Positions 63,408 to 64,000 of a stretch of DNA of 64,000 bases are shown here, one piece after another (within the stretch, counting starts at the first letter, position 1; each line of letters starts with the position of its first letter). Under the pieces are notes generated by a model. That model did not search any database. It was not told the origin of the DNA and was given only the letters and a program-made list of their open reading frames with translations. This DNA comes from Fictibacillus arsenicus (GTDB lineage Bacteria; Bacillota; Bacilli; Bacillales; Fictibacillaceae), in NCBI RefSeq assembly GCF_001999465.1, contig NZ_MQMF01000002.1, forward strand, positions 186,001 through 250,000. Direction: 5' to 3'. The position numbers and the translations under genes are program-made.

Positions 63408-64000
63408 TACTATTTCCTCCTAAGATAAACTTTACTACGCGATCTGAAACATCCAGATCACCATATCCCTCTGGAATTGACCAATGCTTTTCTTCATGAG
63501 TCATCACCTTTACTGAAGATAAGATCTGCTGTGCAGTAACCCCTGATACACAGTTGCTTCCACATTTTACGGTTTCTGGTCTCTCCGTACTATTCCGCAT
63601 GGTCACAGTTGGCACTTGAAACAAACAGCATTCTTCTTGAACTGTCCCACTATCAGAAAGTACACAATAAGCATTCTTTTCCAACTTCACAAAGTCAAAA
63701 AAACCAAATGGTTCATGAAATTGTACGAATGGATGCATCTCCAGTTTGTTCGTTTCTATTATTTTTGATTTTGTTCTTGGATGAATGGAACATATTACAG
63801 GCATTTGAAAAGATTCTGCGACTAGATTCAATCCTGTTAAGATTTCTTTTAAGTGATTAGGATTGTCCACATTCTCCGCACGATGTGCAGTTACCAGCAT
63901 GTATTTTCGTGCTGATAAAGTAAGTTTTTTCAAAATGTCACTATTATCGATTGATTCTTTAAATTGAGTTAAAACTTCATAAATTGGATTCCCCGAAACC
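63397..64000 (-). CDS. UDP-GlcNAc 2-epimerase family protein, 5' end outside window
   Basis: The C-terminal ~200 codons of a WecB/MnaA/CapG-type non-hydrolysing 2-epimerase. YMLVTAHRAENVD, SIHPRTKSKI, VLSDSGTVQEE and NSTERPETVKCGSN are family motifs. The frame stays open to the window edge (VSGNPIYEVLTQF upstream of the TTG at 63933), so the visible TTG is not the true start. The epimerase plus dehydratase plus reductase set points to a UDP-L-FucNAc- or related HexNAc-type sugar. Confidence 0.88.
   Translation of the reverse strand, partial: VSGNPIYEVLTQFKESIDNSDILKKLTLSARKYMLVTAHRAENVDNPNHLKEILTGLNLVAESFQMPVICSIHPRTKSKIIETNKLEMHPFVQFHEPFGFFDFVKLEKNAYCVLSDSGTVQEECCLFQVPTVTMRNSTERPETVKCGSNCVSGVTAQQILSSVKVMTHEEKHWSIPEGYGDLDVSDRVVKFILGGNSIVK

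Overview
The window is chromosomal DNA of a low-GC, endospore-forming Bacillaceae bacterium. The evidence is Bacillus-type gene order, Shine-Dalgarno sites close to AGGAGG, many GTG and TTG starts, and sporulation genes (CotD-like coat protein, YlaJ/YhcN lipoprotein, sigma-K-like promoters). Most of the window is an ancient conserved block. It runs as a reversed version of the Bacillus subtilis yjc - yku - ktrC/rnjA - pdh - ykt/speA - yla - pyc - cta region. No phage, insertion sequence or CRISPR array was seen.

Layout. 1-9.5 kb: caa3 cytochrome oxidase genes (ctaE partial, ctaD, ctaC), haem O/A synthesis (ctaB, and ctaA divergent) and pyruvate carboxylase. 9.5-17.7 kb: ftsW and the yla cluster (ylaN, ylaL, PhoH-like ylaK, ylaJ, ylaI, ylaH, typA, ylaF). 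18-22.8 kb: yktC, yktB, a nitronate-monooxygenase-like flavoenzyme, the speA-type decarboxylase, and a convergent small gene that I read as SR1/SR1P, a dual-function regulatory RNA with its peptide, promoter, CcpN-like box and cre. 22.8-31 kb: two DUF genes, opuD and the pdhABCD operon. 31-38.5 kb: peptide deformylase, cstA with a promoter-embedded cre, a DMT exporter, rpoY-rnjA, ktrC and a 2-Cys peroxiredoxin. 38.6-46.5 kb: chaB-like gene, CNNM/CorC-type protein, ykuS, the acetylated diaminopimelate genes dapL and dapH, ccpC with an apparent CcpC operator, TauE/SafE, VOC, CDF and SDR genes. 46.6-64 kb: an accessory-looking region with a CotD-like coat protein, a P-domain protein, tRNA-Val, pgpA, yjcH-yjcG-yjcF, several unrecognised Cys-, Ser/His- or proline-rich small proteins, sat-cysC, a double glycosyltransferase and a nucleotide-sugar operon running off the right edge.

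How the genes fit together. The left two thirds link central carbon flux (pyruvate dehydrogenase, pyruvate carboxylase, CstA) to respiration and to carbon-source control: CcpA-like sites at SR1, cstA and yjcH, CcpC with its own box, and the CcpN-like site at SR1. The right end looks like a spore-surface protein and glycan locus. From memory of the B. subtilis map, it lies next to yjcFGH, where B. subtilis carries the crust genes cotVWXYZ.

Two kinds of non-coding structure are not explained by the genes. First, four dispersed copies (A-D) of a 130-280 bp structured repeat have matching flanks, inverted ends and compensatory changes in their stems. Second, four intergenic arrays of about 20-21 nt degenerate tandem repeats share a period but not a sequence. 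These, and the spore-surface island, are the best candidates for something undescribed.
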